Below the pieces are notes generated by a model, which did not search any database, was not told where the DNA came from, and saw only the letters and a program-made list of their open reading frames with translations. 64,000 bases of DNA from Flaccisagitta enflata (Eukaryota; Chaetognatha; Sagittoidea; Aphragmophora), in contig OZ231127.1 of NCBI GenBank assembly GCA_965153355.1, forward strand, positions 21,514,001-21,578,000, read 5' to 3'. A program made the translations under genes and the position numbers. The first letter of the stretch is position 1. Each line of letters opens with the position of its first letter. Positions 1 to 20,603 of the stretch are shown here, in pieces.

Positions 1-2248
1 TTTACCTAATGTGGAGTGGGCAATTTTAGAACCCTTACTATTTTTCTTTTATCAAAAATTGTTCATCTTCCGTTTTTTAGAAAATTGTTTTTGAGAGCCT
101 AATTTGTATATTGCAGTGGGATAAAAAAGTATGCTGATCTTCTCTGAATTAGCTTTTATAAACTTCTGCTCTTTAGAGAATTGTTAACCTGCTTTTTCAC
201 AAGCTCTTACGTAACCTGTGCTCTGATATTTTAATTCATTTTTACAAAAATCATGGTTTTCTAAAACTAACAATTGTTTCTTTTGTAACAAGACTACACA
301 GGATTTTGCTGAATTCTGGGAAATCTGAGTAAACTTTAAGGCCAAAACAAAAACAGAAGATGAAGGAATTTTGAGAAAAGGAAAACGGTCATCTTCATGA
401 TTTTTTTCACCCCATATTGGGTTAGCGGGACGAGAAGAAAATCAAATTTTTTGCTATGCGAAGCACGCAACTACCCCATCCCCAAATTGTCGGACCGATA
501 AAGCCACGCACACACAAGCACGGTTTATGCACATGGACACTCGCTCATATGGAACATTGACACACACAAACGCATACGCATACGCAATAGCATTCATGCA
601 CACACGCTTCCCCCAAATGCAAGTCTGACAAAAAAGATTAATAGAGATGCGACGATTTCATTGATGTACTTGGTCATGCTCTCTCTGAGCTTCAAACAAT
701 ATTGAACGTTAATTTCCTGTTGGACTTTTATAACAAAAAACATTTGCAATTCCTCGCTTTGTTTTAAAAGTGGAATTATTTTGCGATAAGTTTCCCCCCT
801 CTCCATCTGTCTCTATCTTTCGTAGTATTTAGCCGTATAGTAACAACGATCTGAGTGGTCGTTATTTTTTTCCAATCGCGTAGTGAAATAGTCGTTTCTG
901 TCAAAGTTGGTCTGAAACGAACGACGTTTTAACGTCACTGATGATGTAGCATAAGGGGTGAAAGTGCCACGGTTATGGACTTATGGGTAAGAAAAGATAA
1001 CATGTAGAAAATAAAATGAAATTGAGCGGGTGAGCTTTATTTATTGTAGTATAGTCTTGGTTAATCATTTTTTTGTGAGCTAAACAAATAACATAATTAG
1101 AACATGGTTTTTTTCTTAATTACTTTAATCAAGATTTTGAGACAAAAACAAGGTGTTGGCAATTCTATACAAGCGGCTGAACAATAGATTGTTTTGGATC
1201 AATAGTTTTTGCGTTCATAAATAACCACCATTATGAATGGCAGAAAATGTTTGGGCTTGAAAAAAATTGTTTACTTGAAAATGTAAGACATGCTGCTCAA
1301 AAAAAAAAAAATCTTTCCGAGGAATTTCCAGGAAGACAAAAAATGATTGACCAAATGTATCAAGAAATGAGACAAGCAAAAACAATGTAATTTGACGAAC
1401 AACCGAACTGACAGACTTTACAGATGATGTTCAGCTTTTGCGCGAAATTTGACCTGAAGGCAACACTTTTATTTGATTATTACTTGTTTGTTTATTGGAT
1501 TATTGAATTTTTTTCATATTATTGCTTACAATGGCTTTTTGCTCCCGCATTTGCCTCGCTCCGAAAAGAAAGAAAGATAGAAAGAAAGAATTCAATAGAA
1601 ATAATGATATTTGTTTTTCTTCTTCTTGTAATTCTTCTTCTTCCTGTAATTCTCCTTTTTCTTCTCCTTCTTCTCCTCGAATGGTACTTTTAAAATGGCA
1701 ACCGCATTTTTAAAATGGCAAACGCATTTTTGAAATGGCACGTCTCCGCAACCCCAAATGATTTCCACGTCCGGATCAGACCAAAGTGATTATTCTTCAT
1801 TGTTAACCATTTATACTCCCACTTTATTCTGTCTCTCTCTTTTTTTTTAAAGAAAAATTCGTGTAAATACATCGCACATTTTTATTGGAATTAGACAATT
1901 TTTAAAAGAGATGCGTTTTTTTATTGTATCTTTTACAAAGGCGATAGTTTGACATTGTTTCATTAATTTTGCCATTGACAGTTACGAAAAAGGCAGCCGT
2001 TTAGTCAGCTCTCAAATCTTTTATTGATATTGTTCTTGTATCAGAAGCAGCAGCTCATGTGGTCTGACCCTTTAAGCAGCTAACTCACAGAAGAGGTTAT
2101 GATCAAACAAAAGATCATAGCTTGTCATGCAGTTTTTGGCCAGCAGTTGAGGAAAGACATAATTCTTTTAAGTTAGCTCAAATACAAACAAAGATTCATA
2201 TATTTGTTCCATTGATATGTCAACTTCTACAAAAATACAAATATATAT
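1..2248. other. Intergenic AT-rich DNA, no gene seen
   Basis: No reading frame with convincing composition. Short frames here are AT-rich chance frames. Positions 1684-1740 hold three diverged copies of a unit of about 21 bp containing AAAATGGCA. A pyrimidine-rich patch lies at 1616-1680. Confidence 0.6.
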
Positions 2249-2516
2249 ACAAGGGCCGGATACACGGGCCAAGACGGTGCGCCTGGCTTTATTAATTCGT
2301 AGACCCATCCCGAGCTCCATCAGACCTATCCCAACATCTATCAGATCTAACTGTAGCTGATTATTTTATTGAGAGAAACGACGAGTAACATGAATGATGA
2401 ACGAGATGAGTATTCAAGTGATTTCAAACATTTTCTGCGATTTTCAACTCGAACGTGACCGACCGACAGACCGACAGACAGAGCCTCTTATCGAGGTGCT
2501 ATGGCGCACCTAAAAA
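2249..2516 (+). mobile_element. Helentron-like non-autonomous element, GGTGCGCC type
   Basis: Starts at ACAAGGGCCGGATACACGG. The 5' motif GGTGCGCC lies about 30 bp in. A core of GACCGACAGACCGACAGA precedes GAGCCTCTTATCG and the 3' hairpin AGGTGCTATGGCGCACCT, followed by AAAAAG. The 5' motif is the inverted copy of the hairpin's 3' arm. No coding potential. Confidence 0.75.
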
Positions 2517-3851
2517 GATACAGATAAAAATCATTCTAACGAACTTCAAGAACCATTCAAGAATCATTTTGTAACACCCTGTTTTCTTCATAGCCAACAA
2601 AGAAATCAAAAGCTATTTGCTGGGAGTACTAAGAAAAAAATTATTATAGGCAAATTATATTTAGATTACAGGCGTGTTCGTTAGCAATCGTCTCATTTGC
2701 CTGTTAGTCTTAAAAAGACCAGGGGCAAGGTCTCTAAGCCAAGGGCAAAGCTATCGGTCGCAATTTAAGAATGTAGGCTCAATAAAAGATCTGGATTAGA
2801 GAGGTCCAGATTTTGAAGGCTGGTATCTGAGTTCGGGAGGTTAGATTCTTGATAGAGAAGGACAGGGCGCTTCGGGGCTGCTGCCCATAAACCGACCCTG
2901 ACTGCTTCGATAGTCTTTTTTCTCGTCTTTCCCTTGGTTGTCGACAGATGCTTATAGAACGACTTCCTTGCTACTAAGAGGAACAAAAAGCAATATGATA
3001 TCTCGCAAGTAAGGTAAAGAGTTAGCGCCCCTATGCGAATGAATTTATGGCTGTGTTACAGGGTGTAATACTATCTTGGAAAAAATAAATGTCCAAGCTG
3101 GATAAAGGGATGGTTTGGTTTCAAATCTGATTAAATAATGACCATTTTCATAAGCCCAGTAATTAAAATAACCGTTTTAGAGTTTAGAAACTGCATGTAT
3201 CTGTAAGGGCATGTCTTGGTAAAGAGTAAAATGCTTTTTTGAAGTGTAATGCCTCCACACATTTTTTTACAATTTCTGAGAATCAACATTCTCACTCTTT
3301 TTGATGAAGAATCCAATTGGATAGAGCTATGAGTCTCTGCTTGGCGGCAATAGATAGCCCTGATCAACAGCTTGTCACTGATTTTCCTTTCAAATTTTGC
3401 ATATCAAAGCGACACTGTGACAAAATGTCATGCAATCAAACAGGTTAAAATCATGGATTTTTTCTTTCTGGTTTGATTGTTGTCTTGAATTATTTCATGA
3501 TAATGCTAAGGCAGACTTAGTTGTTTTGATTACTGAGGATAGTTGTGATGGGTCCGGATTAAACACCAGTGAGAGCTCCAAAGGCTCTCATCCTTTTGTA
3601 AATTAGGGTTGAGTAGTAATGTTGTCGAACTTTCATATTCTATTCAAGTTTTGTTTCCATTTCCTGAAATCAACATTTTCACTTATATTTATGTAAAATC
3701 TAAATAAATGACCTGATGAGTCTCAGCTTGGCACCCTTAGCACTTCCTGTTTATTAGCTTCATTTTGGTTACCAATTTTATTATCAAATCATGTATATTA
3801 AAGCTATAATATGACAAAACGTCCTGGACTTTTATTTTTTCCAAGATAGTA
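2517..3851. other. Intergenic DNA, no gene seen
   Basis: No supported gene. Around 2867-2890 the stretch GGGCGCTTCGGGGCTGCTGCCC resembles a degraded arm of the GGGCAGCGGCCCC foldback family found elsewhere in the window. Confidence 0.5.
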
Positions 3852-4080
3852 GTCGCAAAAGCGTTACATGGTCAGCGCTACGCAATGCCCCTAAATCCCC
3901 TAAGTCAGTGTATGTTGGGATGATAAACTGAGTCTGAGAGGGGCAGCGACCTCGGAGGGCCAATGATCTATGATTAGACAAAAGAAGGGTCTTAAAAACC
4001 TGAATTTGGCATTAAGGGGCCTGATTTGAGGTCTGAAATCCCTGATTTGAGGCTAGATTTTTTAGTTTGGATGAAGTCAA
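3852..4080 (+). mobile_element. Foldback-family repeat, left half only
   Basis: Shares GCGTTACATGGTCAGCG, then GAGGGGCAGCGACC and GGCCAATGATCTATGATT with the elements at 21765 and 11656, followed by a few diverged units of the TTTGAGGCCTGA minisatellite. The opposite arm is not found. Confidence 0.6.
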
Positions 4081-4132
4081 TGTTAAGTTTTCGACTTAGG
4101 GGTACATGTAATATTTCATTCATCAAATCATT

Positions 4133-4226
4133 GATCCATTCATAAACAGCATTAATTCATAAACAACATTTGTTCATGAAAAACATTCATTCATGAAAAA
4201 CATTCATTCATGAAAAACATTCATGG
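4133..4226. repeat. Short tandem repeat, about 19-20 bp unit
   Basis: Three near-perfect copies and earlier diverged ones of a unit containing TTCATGAAAAACATTCA. Confidence 0.8.
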
Positions 4227-4900
4227 TTGGCCTACTTGGCCTTGTTTTTTTTATTGGTTTGATGAAGTTAATACATTCATTGAACACCAAAAAAATAGCT
4301 TGAAATTGGCTTGAACAACAAAATCAACAACTCTCAATTTGCATAATTCAAAAAGAAAAGAAAAAGTAACATCAGTATTTACATTTTTTTTTCTTTTGAC
4401 AACAGCCGCCTTTATTGTACCGTTAAATGTCCTGATAAACGAAAGAAATAAGTGCGGCTGGGCAAGGCCAAGGGCACAACAGATGATGACATGATGGTGT
4501 GCCCTATTAAAATTCAACTTCCTCCACATGACTTACATAATTTCTAAAGGCTCTCTTCCAGACGCGCATTCCCCTCCCTAATAATGGCCTATTTTCCTTC
4601 GTCGTTGCTCATCTTTCATCTCTTCTTCTCATTTCATTTTTATGTCCGCCAAAAAAAGAAACAAAAAATAAAAGAGAAAAATCTTTTGAAAAAAAAAGAA
4701 ATTAAGAAAAGAAATGAGTAACCGAGTTGGCTTTAATCTTTTTAAGCGGCGTCGGAAAAAATCAAGGATGCTCTGGTTTGAATCTTGAATATCGAAAACA
4801 TGACCAAGAATCTGCTCCTGTTTTCAAGTGTTTTTGTCTCTTTAGCCCGTTAAAAGGCATTAATCGTCATGAAAGTATGTGGAGTAGTATATATACAATA
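4227..4900. other. Intergenic DNA, no gene seen
   Basis: AT-rich with A- and T-runs. Nothing recognisable in either strand. Confidence 0.5.
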
Positions 4901-5235
4901 GGGTGACCAAAAGTATGGTCAAATTCGAATTTCATCTTCCTCGCGGGAGAAACGTGACCATTTCCATCACAGATGATAACCCTAAAATCTGGTGATGATA
5001 AGATAAAGTTTACTCATGACCGCCACTCCCATTATATCCCATAGAAAATGCATAGGAAGAATTCTGGTCTTATTCCAGCCCTATGTTTTACAATGGGAAA
5101 AGGGCTTGGGTGGCGGTCATGAGTAAATTTTATCTGATCATCACCAGATTTTAGAGTTATCATCTGTGGTGGAGATGGACACATTTCTCCCGCGAGGAAC
5201 ACTAAATTCAGATTTAGCCATACTTTCAGTCACCC
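4901..5235. mobile_element. Palindromic MITE, TA target duplication
   Basis: Nearly the whole 335 bp folds on itself. The ends are GGGTGACCAAAAGTATGG and its inverted counterpart ending CATACTTTCAGTCACCC. TA lies on both sides (4899-4900 and 5236-5237), which fits a Tc1/mariner-type non-autonomous element. No coding capacity. Confidence 0.85.
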
Positions 5236-5458
5236 TAATATACAAGATTTGCTCTCCTTCTCATTTCTCCTTTTTCTGCGCGAGTGGGAAATTACGCAGT
5301 TATTCCCATTTATTCCCGCATTCATCCATGAAACCCTCAAGCCTTAGTCTCTGCGCTCACAGACACAAAATAATTCTCGCCAAATTTCACTTAGAAATCC
5401 ACCAAAGAAATTGCAATGAATGAAAATAAAGACACTGTGATTAACAATTGTCCTTACG

Positions 5459-5806
5459 ATGCATGACGGCGTGAAGGACCGCGTGCCGGTACTTTTTTCT
5501 TCATATCGCAGCACCCGAGACTTGAATTCGCAGTTGGATTCTATGATTGACCAAATACTCGATCACGAACATCTTCCACCGATGAGAATGCGCTTTGCAA
5601 TGTGCAACGTCAACGTGAATGATCAAAGACTAACAACTCGTGACTCTAACTGCTTCGCGGTCGTGAGCTGTAACCAGAATGGCAAGAATGACCAGGATGG
5701 CATGAGTGTCCTTACCGGTCTAACAATTGGAAGAAATGTTAATGTGAACAAAATGCCAATGACGAGTCAAAGAAAACAAAATGGACCGAGGTTGGTAAAC
5801 GCCTGA
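5459..5806 (+). CDS. Hypothetical ORF, 115 residues
   Basis: An ATG-started frame of 115 codons with mixed, non-repetitive composition, unlike the low-complexity frames around it. It is rich in Asn, Asp, Met and Arg (for example DSMIDQILDHEHLPP and NVNVND). No signal peptide, membrane segment or domain is recognised. It lies just downstream of the MITE ending at 5235. It could be a genuine small gene, an exon of an unseen gene, or chance; I cannot decide. Confidence 0.3.
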   Translation: MHDGVKDRVPVLFSSYRSTRDLNSQLDSMIDQILDHEHLPPMRMRFAMCNVNVNDQRLTTRDSNCFAVVSCNQNGKNDQDGMSVLTGLTIGRNVNVNKMPMTSQRKQNGPRLVNA

Positions 5807-5867
5807 AAGCTGAATGTCAGTTTCGTCAGTTAAAAAACGTGTGAGAAAATCACACTGCGTCATTTTG

Positions 5868-6096
5868 TTTAGTCGCGAAAGAGTGACTTTGTAAGACATA
5901 GAGAGATTATATCCGTCCGTCGATCCATCTGTTGGTCCGTGGGTCCGTCGGTCTGTTGGTCCATCCGTCGGTCAAATTCAAGTTGGAAAAAGTGAAAAGG
6001 CACAGTTGATGATAGCCTGAGTTTGTGTGGAAAGGGGGGTTGTATGCAGTATGCCCTTGCTCACCCGTTATTGTAACCCTGCGTTACTAGTTGTTT
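5868..6096 (-). mobile_element. Degraded helentron-like element
   Basis: Read on the minus strand: a 5' end with AACGCAGGGTTACAATAACGGG, a core matching (GGAC/GGAT)n seen on the plus strand as CCGTCCGTCGATCC and GGTCCGTCGGTCTG, and a 3' part with CGCGACTAAA at 5869-5878. The terminal hairpin is damaged. Confidence 0.55.
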
Positions 6097-6117
6097 TTGT
6101 GAACAACTTTAATATGA

Positions 6118-6510
6118 TGCGAATTTCCATGTCCGTCCTTCCGTCCTTCCGTCCCCCCCCCGTTGGCCTCAAATTTGCCCTCCCAGGCCTCAATTTAGCC
6201 CTCCAGCTTTCCAGGCTTCAAATCAGCCCCCCCACCTCAAATCTGACCTCCAGACCTCATAAAATCAGCCCTTCATGGCTTAAATTTGCCCTCCTAACCT
6301 CAAATCGGCTCTCCAAGCCCTTATTCTGCCCTCCAGCCTTCAAATATGCCCTCAGCGGCCTAAATCAGTCATCTAAGGCCTGAAATATGCCCCCTCAGGA
6401 CGTATGGAAATTCCCCCCTGTGTTCTACAGGACATCGGCCCTTTTGGGCCGCTGCCCTGCTCTCACTCCACTTTTTCACTGGATCACTCCCAGCAGGGCA
6501 TCGGGTATCG
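6118..6510 (-). mobile_element. Foldback-family repeat with about 21-bp minisatellite
   Basis: Minus-strand counterpart of the element at 31138. It contains TGTGTTCTACAGGAC, GGGCCGCTGCCC and GGGTATCGCTGACCA at 6420-6520, and an internal array of diverged units with CCTCAAATTTGCCCTCC at 6165-6390. The outer arms share GAATTTCCAT with its complement. Confidence 0.65.
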
Positions 6511-6628
6511 CTGACCATGTGCGATCCTTGTATGTTTGAGTGTGGGGAATGGGTTGGGGTGTGCATGGGGGTTGGATGCCCCTGCCCACCCGTCCACAAC
6601 GATATTGTGACCCCGCGTCACTTGTTTT
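6511..6628 (-). mobile_element. 5' end of a helentron-like element
   Basis: On the minus strand it begins AAGTGACGCGGGGTCAC, followed by GTTGTGGACGGGTGGGCAGG, the same 5' end as the complete element at 40743. It is cut off by the foldback repeat next to it. It abuts the pyrimidine tract of the splice acceptor at 6650. Confidence 0.7.
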
Positions 6629-6650
6629 ATTTCATTTTTCTTGCGTCAAG

Positions 6651-15060
<8,410 letters not shown>

Positions 15061-15365
15061 AGAGAATTTTTGTTCATTAGTCTTTTAACGTTGTCAAATA
15101 ATTGATGCATTCATATCTATTAGAAATATACATTCACTAACCAATCATTCCTTCCCCGTAACGAGAGTAACGAGAGTAGTTATGATGCATCATCCTCATT
15201 TATCTTATTTCTTGCTCATCGTGATATTCAAATATCGAAAAGAAGCAAGTAGAAATTCTCAAAGCAAATAGATCGTCTCACGCATGCTTTTCTGTATTTC
15301 TCGTCCCGTTCCCTGTCAAATTGCCCTGTCAAATTTTCAGAAAGTGCACGATTCACGTGTTTACG
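15061..15365. other. Intergenic DNA after VWC gene, no gene seen
   Basis: Presumed 3' UTR and intergenic sequence; nothing else recognised. Confidence 0.5.
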
Positions 15366-15582
15366 TGTTTATACGTGTTTATTTGTAATGTCATGGCGCC
15401 TTTACTGCAAATTCTTATCTTTGTCAAATGAACTTTCGCAATTAATTCAAGAAATGAAAGAAAGCATTTTAGATGCTTTAGTTGTGATTGTGATTGTGTG
15501 CTCGTAGAGTTTGTGTGTGTGTGTGTGGAGGGGGTTGTTCGCCCCTGCCCAACCATCTGTGACAATACTATAACCCTGGGTC

Positions 15583-15637
<55 letters not shown>

Positions 15638-15900
15638 GTCTGTCTGTTTATACGTGTTTATTTGTAATGTCATGGCGCCTTTACTGCAAATTCTTATCTT
15701 TGTCAAATGAACTTTCGTAATTAATTCAAGAAATAAAAGAAAGCATTTTAGATGCTTTAGTTGTGATTGTGATTGTGTGCTCGTAGAGTTTATGTGTGTG
15801 TGTGGAGGGGGTTGTTCGCCCCTGCCCACCCATCTGTGACAATACTGTAACCCTGGGTCTCTGTCTGTCTGTCTGTCTGTCTGTCTCTGTCTGTCTCTGT
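15366..15900. repeat. Tandem duplication of about 280 bp with (CTGT)n
   Basis: 15366-15645 is repeated from 15646. Each copy contains GTCATGGCGCCTTTACTGC, a GTGTGTGTG patch, GCCCCTGCCCA and a minus-strand helentron-like 5' end (AACCCTGGGTC), then a (CTGT)n run. Copies differ by few bases. Confidence 0.9.
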
Positions 15901-15940
15901 CTATCTGTCGCTATCTGTGTGTCTCTATCTGTCTATCTCT

Positions 15941-15945
<5 letters not shown>

Positions 15946-16022
<77 letters not shown>
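15946..16022. repeat. (CT)n microsatellite
   Basis: Nearly 40 uninterrupted CT units. Confidence 0.95.
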
Positions 16023-16025
<3 letters not shown>

Positions 16026-16696
16026 CCTTGCAAGTCACCATAGAAAACAAGTCACAGGCGTTCTTGAGGGATTAAGCGGTCATTTCTCTTCTTTTTGTCT
16101 ACGATTTACAAGTGGGAAGAATGGCCTACTGGCTGAAGATGTGGTGATGAAGGAGGGGAAAGAGATAAGGATGAGGGGAAGAAATGCTGAAGCAGGAATT
16201 TCGGAGTGAAATGAGGAGAAGAAGGAAGAGGAGGGGTGTGTAAAAGGTCAATGGAAAGGCTGGCTGGGTAACTTATCGAAGACCAGGTCTATAAATTGAT
16301 AGTCAATGCCGATGCCAAGACAAAACACATTCATGACTCGATGTCGTTGACAATAATCTCATACAACAAAGCAACATGATACCCACTGAATGTTGGTTAA
16401 TATTATCTCGGCTCATTATCTCAACGTAACGCCTGAAGAAAAGAAGCAGTAACAACAATTTTTATCTTGCTGAAAAAGAAAAACAAAACAATTTTTATCT
16501 TCAAAACACCCCAAAACAACACAAGCAAAGCTCTGGAGAGAAAAAACAGTGCCTCAGACAATACTTTAATACTTATGTTAAAAGCGGTGATTTCTCCTCC
16601 CGCTCATAAAGAAATCATATATGTCAACACTCATAAAAAGAAAAAAATCTCACTAACGCGTCAAACAACACATGTTTAAAGGATAACGGAAAAGAA
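16023..16696. other. Upstream region of first MYND gene
   Basis: No clear gene. Presumed promoter and 5' UTR for the gene starting at 16697; no TATA element is convincing. Confidence 0.4.
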
Positions 16697-19069
16697 ATGA
16701 CGATGGAAAAAGACACGTCCCCGTCTTCGGACCAAGTCAATAGTCATCCTGACCAATGGACTCCTTCTATCTACATGTTGCATCCCGACGCATTCCCACA
16801 TTGGAAGAGAGACGCGCAAGTTCTGATGGCGAGTTGCAAAGAAAGATTCAAAGGCTTTGAAAGATGGCTGAAAGCCCGACGAGACGAAGGAATCTTTAGA
16901 CAGTCGTGGGACGCGAGAATCGTGAACTGCCTCTTGGAGGAAGGGAGAACGACAGAACCTGTGTATCCGTCTAGAAGACTTAATAGTGAAGCTGATGCAG
17001 CGGAGTGTAATTGCGTCGCATACTCAACCGATGTCCGCGCAGCTGAAAAGATTCTCGAGGAGACGATTTTGTCATATCAAAAAACAGAAGCGGACTTGGC
17101 AGACAGGTTGGAAAACCTCTTCGTTGGACCGCCTGTACCTCATAATATCACGAAAGAAGTTGAAAAAATGCAAACAACACTTACATATACCACTCAAATT
17201 AGCATGGCGCGTTGTAATGATCGTTTAAACGAAGCGGAATCGCTGGTGGAACGTCTTGACAGATTCAGTTTTCTCTTTGATTTGGCTCGCACGGCGACGC
17301 ACGCCCAAGGAGCCGTCCGAGATCGGTCCGCTCACATCGACAAGATGATGAAGGAAACGGAACGGAAGATCGCGGATTTAACGAGCGACTGTGAAAAGTT
17401 TCAAATGTGGAAGGAAGTATTTGATAAGAGATGTGTCGCAGATGGCGCGATTCTGATCTCATGGGAATCACAGCCTAATCCCTTCAAAGATGGCGTTTCC
17501 GTTATAAGCGGCAAACATGATAATTCCAAAGCGCTTATCAGGGCTTTGCATATGGTGGAGGCGGATTTCCTGACGCATGCGCGTGTTCATATTGAGGCTC
17601 TAAAAAGCTTTTTGGTCACAATCCAACGCTGCCAAGAAGAAATTCAAAAAGCGAAGGTCTATTATGATTTTTTCATTTCAACGGCGGAGGATGACGACAA
17701 AGGTTCCCATTGGCATTTGTCGGCGATGGAAATGAACTCTTTCAAAGTGAAATTCGTCAAAGGCGTTGTTGAGAGATGGCAAGATGAAGACGAGAAGTAT
17801 TATGAAGAAAAGTCGTTGATCGGCATCGAAACGCGGTCGCTGGCAGCGAAGAAGAACAAATTGGTGGAATGGATCGCGGAGAAGCTCCGATTTTTACGTT
17901 CCAGAGGCAGTGTTGACTGTGTCGAGAAAGAGATCAAGGATAGCCAGACAGGCATGAACCAGTTGCAAAGTAGAATAAAATTGTTGCTAAACAGCGCTAG
18001 AGAAATTGATTTCGATGACAACGACTTGCCAGACGCTTTAATCAGTGGCATAGAGGCGTTGAATGAATTATGTAAATTGCTCCAGAACCAACAGGGGATA
18101 GCGGCGGAGAAACTTAACTTTGTGAACAAATACAATCGGAAGAAAGGATACTTAGAACTTGCAAAGTTGTCTGGTAAAGACGTTTTAAAGAACTTTCATA
18201 AGATGTCCATGCAAGACATGAAAATCACCGCGTTGTACGCCACTGACTTTGTCGACCGAATTCAACTGTCTATGAACAATCAATACAATTTCAAAACGCT
18301 GAAGGAATCGTTTGAAAAAATCGGGAAAATATTCATTACATGGGGAAATTCATCAAATCTGGAAATCATTCATCGCATGGCATCATTGGTAAAAGCCGAG
18401 CAAGCAGCAGTTGATGAAAAGGTGCAATCGGCTCGAGCGGGGACTGCTTTGTCATCAGGCAAGGCAGTAGCTGCATCATCGGCCCCTTTTGATACCTCCT
18501 GCAATTCGGAAACGGGATGTAAATCCAAAAACAGCAAGAAAAAGAAAAAAGGCAAAAATCACAAAGGCAATGACAGGTTTAAGAGGAGTCACGAGGAAGT
18601 GCAGGACGAGAATATGGATGAAAATGGGGTTTCCAGTGAGGAAGCTAAGTGCAACGACGATGCCGATGCCCTCGATTATGGAAGTAGAGTGGAAGGGAAA
18701 AATGCCAGTAGCGCTGATGAAGGCGATCTCTGCTGTGAAGATGGCAAATTCGCCAATCATGGCGACGCACCGACGACGAAATCCTCAACAAACGAAGATG
18801 ATGTTCAGGAAATTGCATACGCGAAATATCCTTTGCGCATGTGCGCGTGGAAAGACTGCGTTGCCATGGAAACGACGCCCAAACAATTTCAAATTTGCGC
18901 CCGATGCAAAAAGATGAAATCTCGGCCGGCGAAGTTTTACTGCGGTGTTGAATGTCAAACTCATGATTGGAATAAAGAACACAAACAGTTCCACGTGGAT
19001 GAAAGTCGCAAATTGCGGGAATTGAAAAAGATTGGAAAGGAAGTTGGCGACATGATCAAAGTCGATTGA
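16697..19069 (+). CDS. Coiled-coil protein with C-terminal MYND-type zinc finger
   Basis: An uninterrupted 790-codon frame from ATG to TGA, with no intron although neighbours are split. The N-terminal conserved block around residues 30-80 includes KARRDEGIFRQSWDARIVNC; residues about 110-560 are helical and charged, likely coiled coil. A Lys-rich stretch near residue 609 (KKKKKGK) could be a nuclear signal. An acidic linker follows, then the zinc finger: C716, C721, C734, C737, C749, C753, H762, H766, with the YCGVECQ and DWNKEH signatures of MYND fingers. MYND fingers bind peptides or proteins; no SET or other enzyme domain is seen, so function is unknown. The final ligand is His, and a short MKSRPAK insert precedes FYC. 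It is paralogous to the gene at 23435. Confidence 0.9.
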   Translation: MTMEKDTSPSSDQVNSHPDQWTPSIYMLHPDAFPHWKRDAQVLMASCKERFKGFERWLKARRDEGIFRQSWDARIVNCLLEEGRTTEPVYPSRRLNSEADAAECNCVAYSTDVRAAEKILEETILSYQKTEADLADRLENLFVGPPVPHNITKEVEKMQTTLTYTTQISMARCNDRLNEAESLVERLDRFSFLFDLARTATHAQGAVRDRSAHIDKMMKETERKIADLTSDCEKFQMWKEVFDKRCVADGAILISWESQPNPFKDGVSVISGKHDNSKALIRALHMVEADFLTHARVHIEALKSFLVTIQRCQEEIQKAKVYYDFFISTAEDDDKGSHWHLSAMEMNSFKVKFVKGVVERWQDEDEKYYEEKSLIGIETRSLAAKKNKLVEWIAEKLRFLRSRGSVDCVEKEIKDSQTGMNQLQSRIKLLLNSAREIDFDDNDLPDALISGIEALNELCKLLQNQQGIAAEKLNFVNKYNRKKGYLELAKLSGKDVLKNFHKMSMQDMKITALYATDFVDRIQLSMNNQYNFKTLKESFEKIGKIFITWGNSSNLEIIHRMASLVKAEQAAVDEKVQSARAGTALSSGKAVAASSAPFDTSCNSETGCKSKNSKKKKKGKNHKGNDRFKRSHEEVQDENMDENGVSSEEAKCNDDADALDYGSRVEGKNASSADEGDLCCEDGKFANHGDAPTTKSSTNEDDVQEIAYAKYPLRMCAWKDCVAMETTPKQFQICARCKKMKSRPAKFYCGVECQTHDWNKEHKQFHVDESRKLRELKKIGKEVGDMIKVD

Positions 19070-19493
19070 AAATGATTGTCACTTTGTGTAGATTGTGCTA
19101 ACTGTTTTGCTATTTCATCTGCAGTTTCAACCTCCTGAATTACATCAATGGTTACCAAATTGGCAGTCTTGCTGAGATAATGAAAATCTACTTTTAAAAT
19201 TGACATTTGATCTTGAAAAAATCAAGTTTTGTTTTTGTAATTTATGTTGAGTTTTAAGTGTCCAGTGTCTCTGAGGCTTTGTGATAGCTAATGAAACTAT
19301 TGTACTTTATATTTGTTTAAAATCAACGTTAATTATCTACATGGGGTCAACTTCTACTAGTTACCCAGTTAAATCAGCGAGTCATTGGACCAACAGACGG
19401 ATGGAGATTCCCTCTCATAGAGATACATTGACACATCTACTAGTATTGACAATAAAGAAAATGAACATGAAAGATGCATGGACATCTCTCTCG

Positions 19494-19590
<97 letters not shown>

Positions 19591-20603
19591 CCGTTTGACG
19601 TTAATAGAAAATGAGACTGACGATATTTCAAACCCGACAATTTTTTAATCCGAGGGAAGACGCCAACATACAAATTTCTAGACTTTAGCCTTAAAACCTT
19701 TTCTTTCATTCATTCATACATTCATTTGTTCATTCAATCATTCATTCTTTCATAGCAGGTAATAAAGAGAACAAGAACTAATGATGCAGCTAGATATGAT
19801 GAGCTCTTACTGTCTTGCTAAAAAGTATGACAAGCATTATGGGGCATGGCTACTTAATAAATGGTACAAAACTAAGAAAATTGGTGATGTCTGGAAACTT
19901 CTTTAAATTTCTGAGCTAATAGCAAAAACCCCATTGCTTTAAGTACAATCATTTAGAAGTGACAAGCAAAACAAAATTGCTACCTCAAGTAGAAAATGGC
20001 AAAAAAATTGTATTTTGAGATTTCATGATTTTAATCACAACATTGTCAGAGACAAATGCAATTTTTTGTTCAGACCATGGTGATAAGCTGGTGTCAAGCT
20101 AGCGTGAAGTTAGCCTTGAAAAAGTCTAGACCTCAATCCGATCAAATTGTATTAAGGTCAGATGAAAAAGCTTTAGTTTGGGTGCATGTCAAGCTTTAAA
20201 TAAATTATTCTTAGAGTTTGGAAGGTTTCACAATCTTACATTCAATCACTTAACGGGACCATACTGAGGCTCATTAAAGCCACTGTTTGTATTTATGGAT
20301 GTTGCACAAAATACTAGTATTCTATAAGTGTTCAATATAGTTATTAATGAATGAATGAATACTGTATTTCATCTTGTTGTTATACTTTTTAGCAAGATAG
20401 TATGGATAAATCAAGAAACATACAGACACAATGAAATTACAGGGTGAGGAGTGAGTCAAATCTCGAGCACCTCTGCCCGCTAGGGTGGGCTTTCGACGAT
20501 AAATTCTTTCAGAAAATTCAAAAATATAAATGTTTGCCATGTTTCAAGACTATGCAACATGATCTTCATGTGAAGGCCACCCCCAGGAACCATCATTTAT
20601 CAT
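19070..20603. other. Intergenic DNA with (CT)n
   Basis: Contains a (CT)n tract of about 100 bp at 19485-19587. The remainder is AT-rich with no gene seen. Confidence 0.6.
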
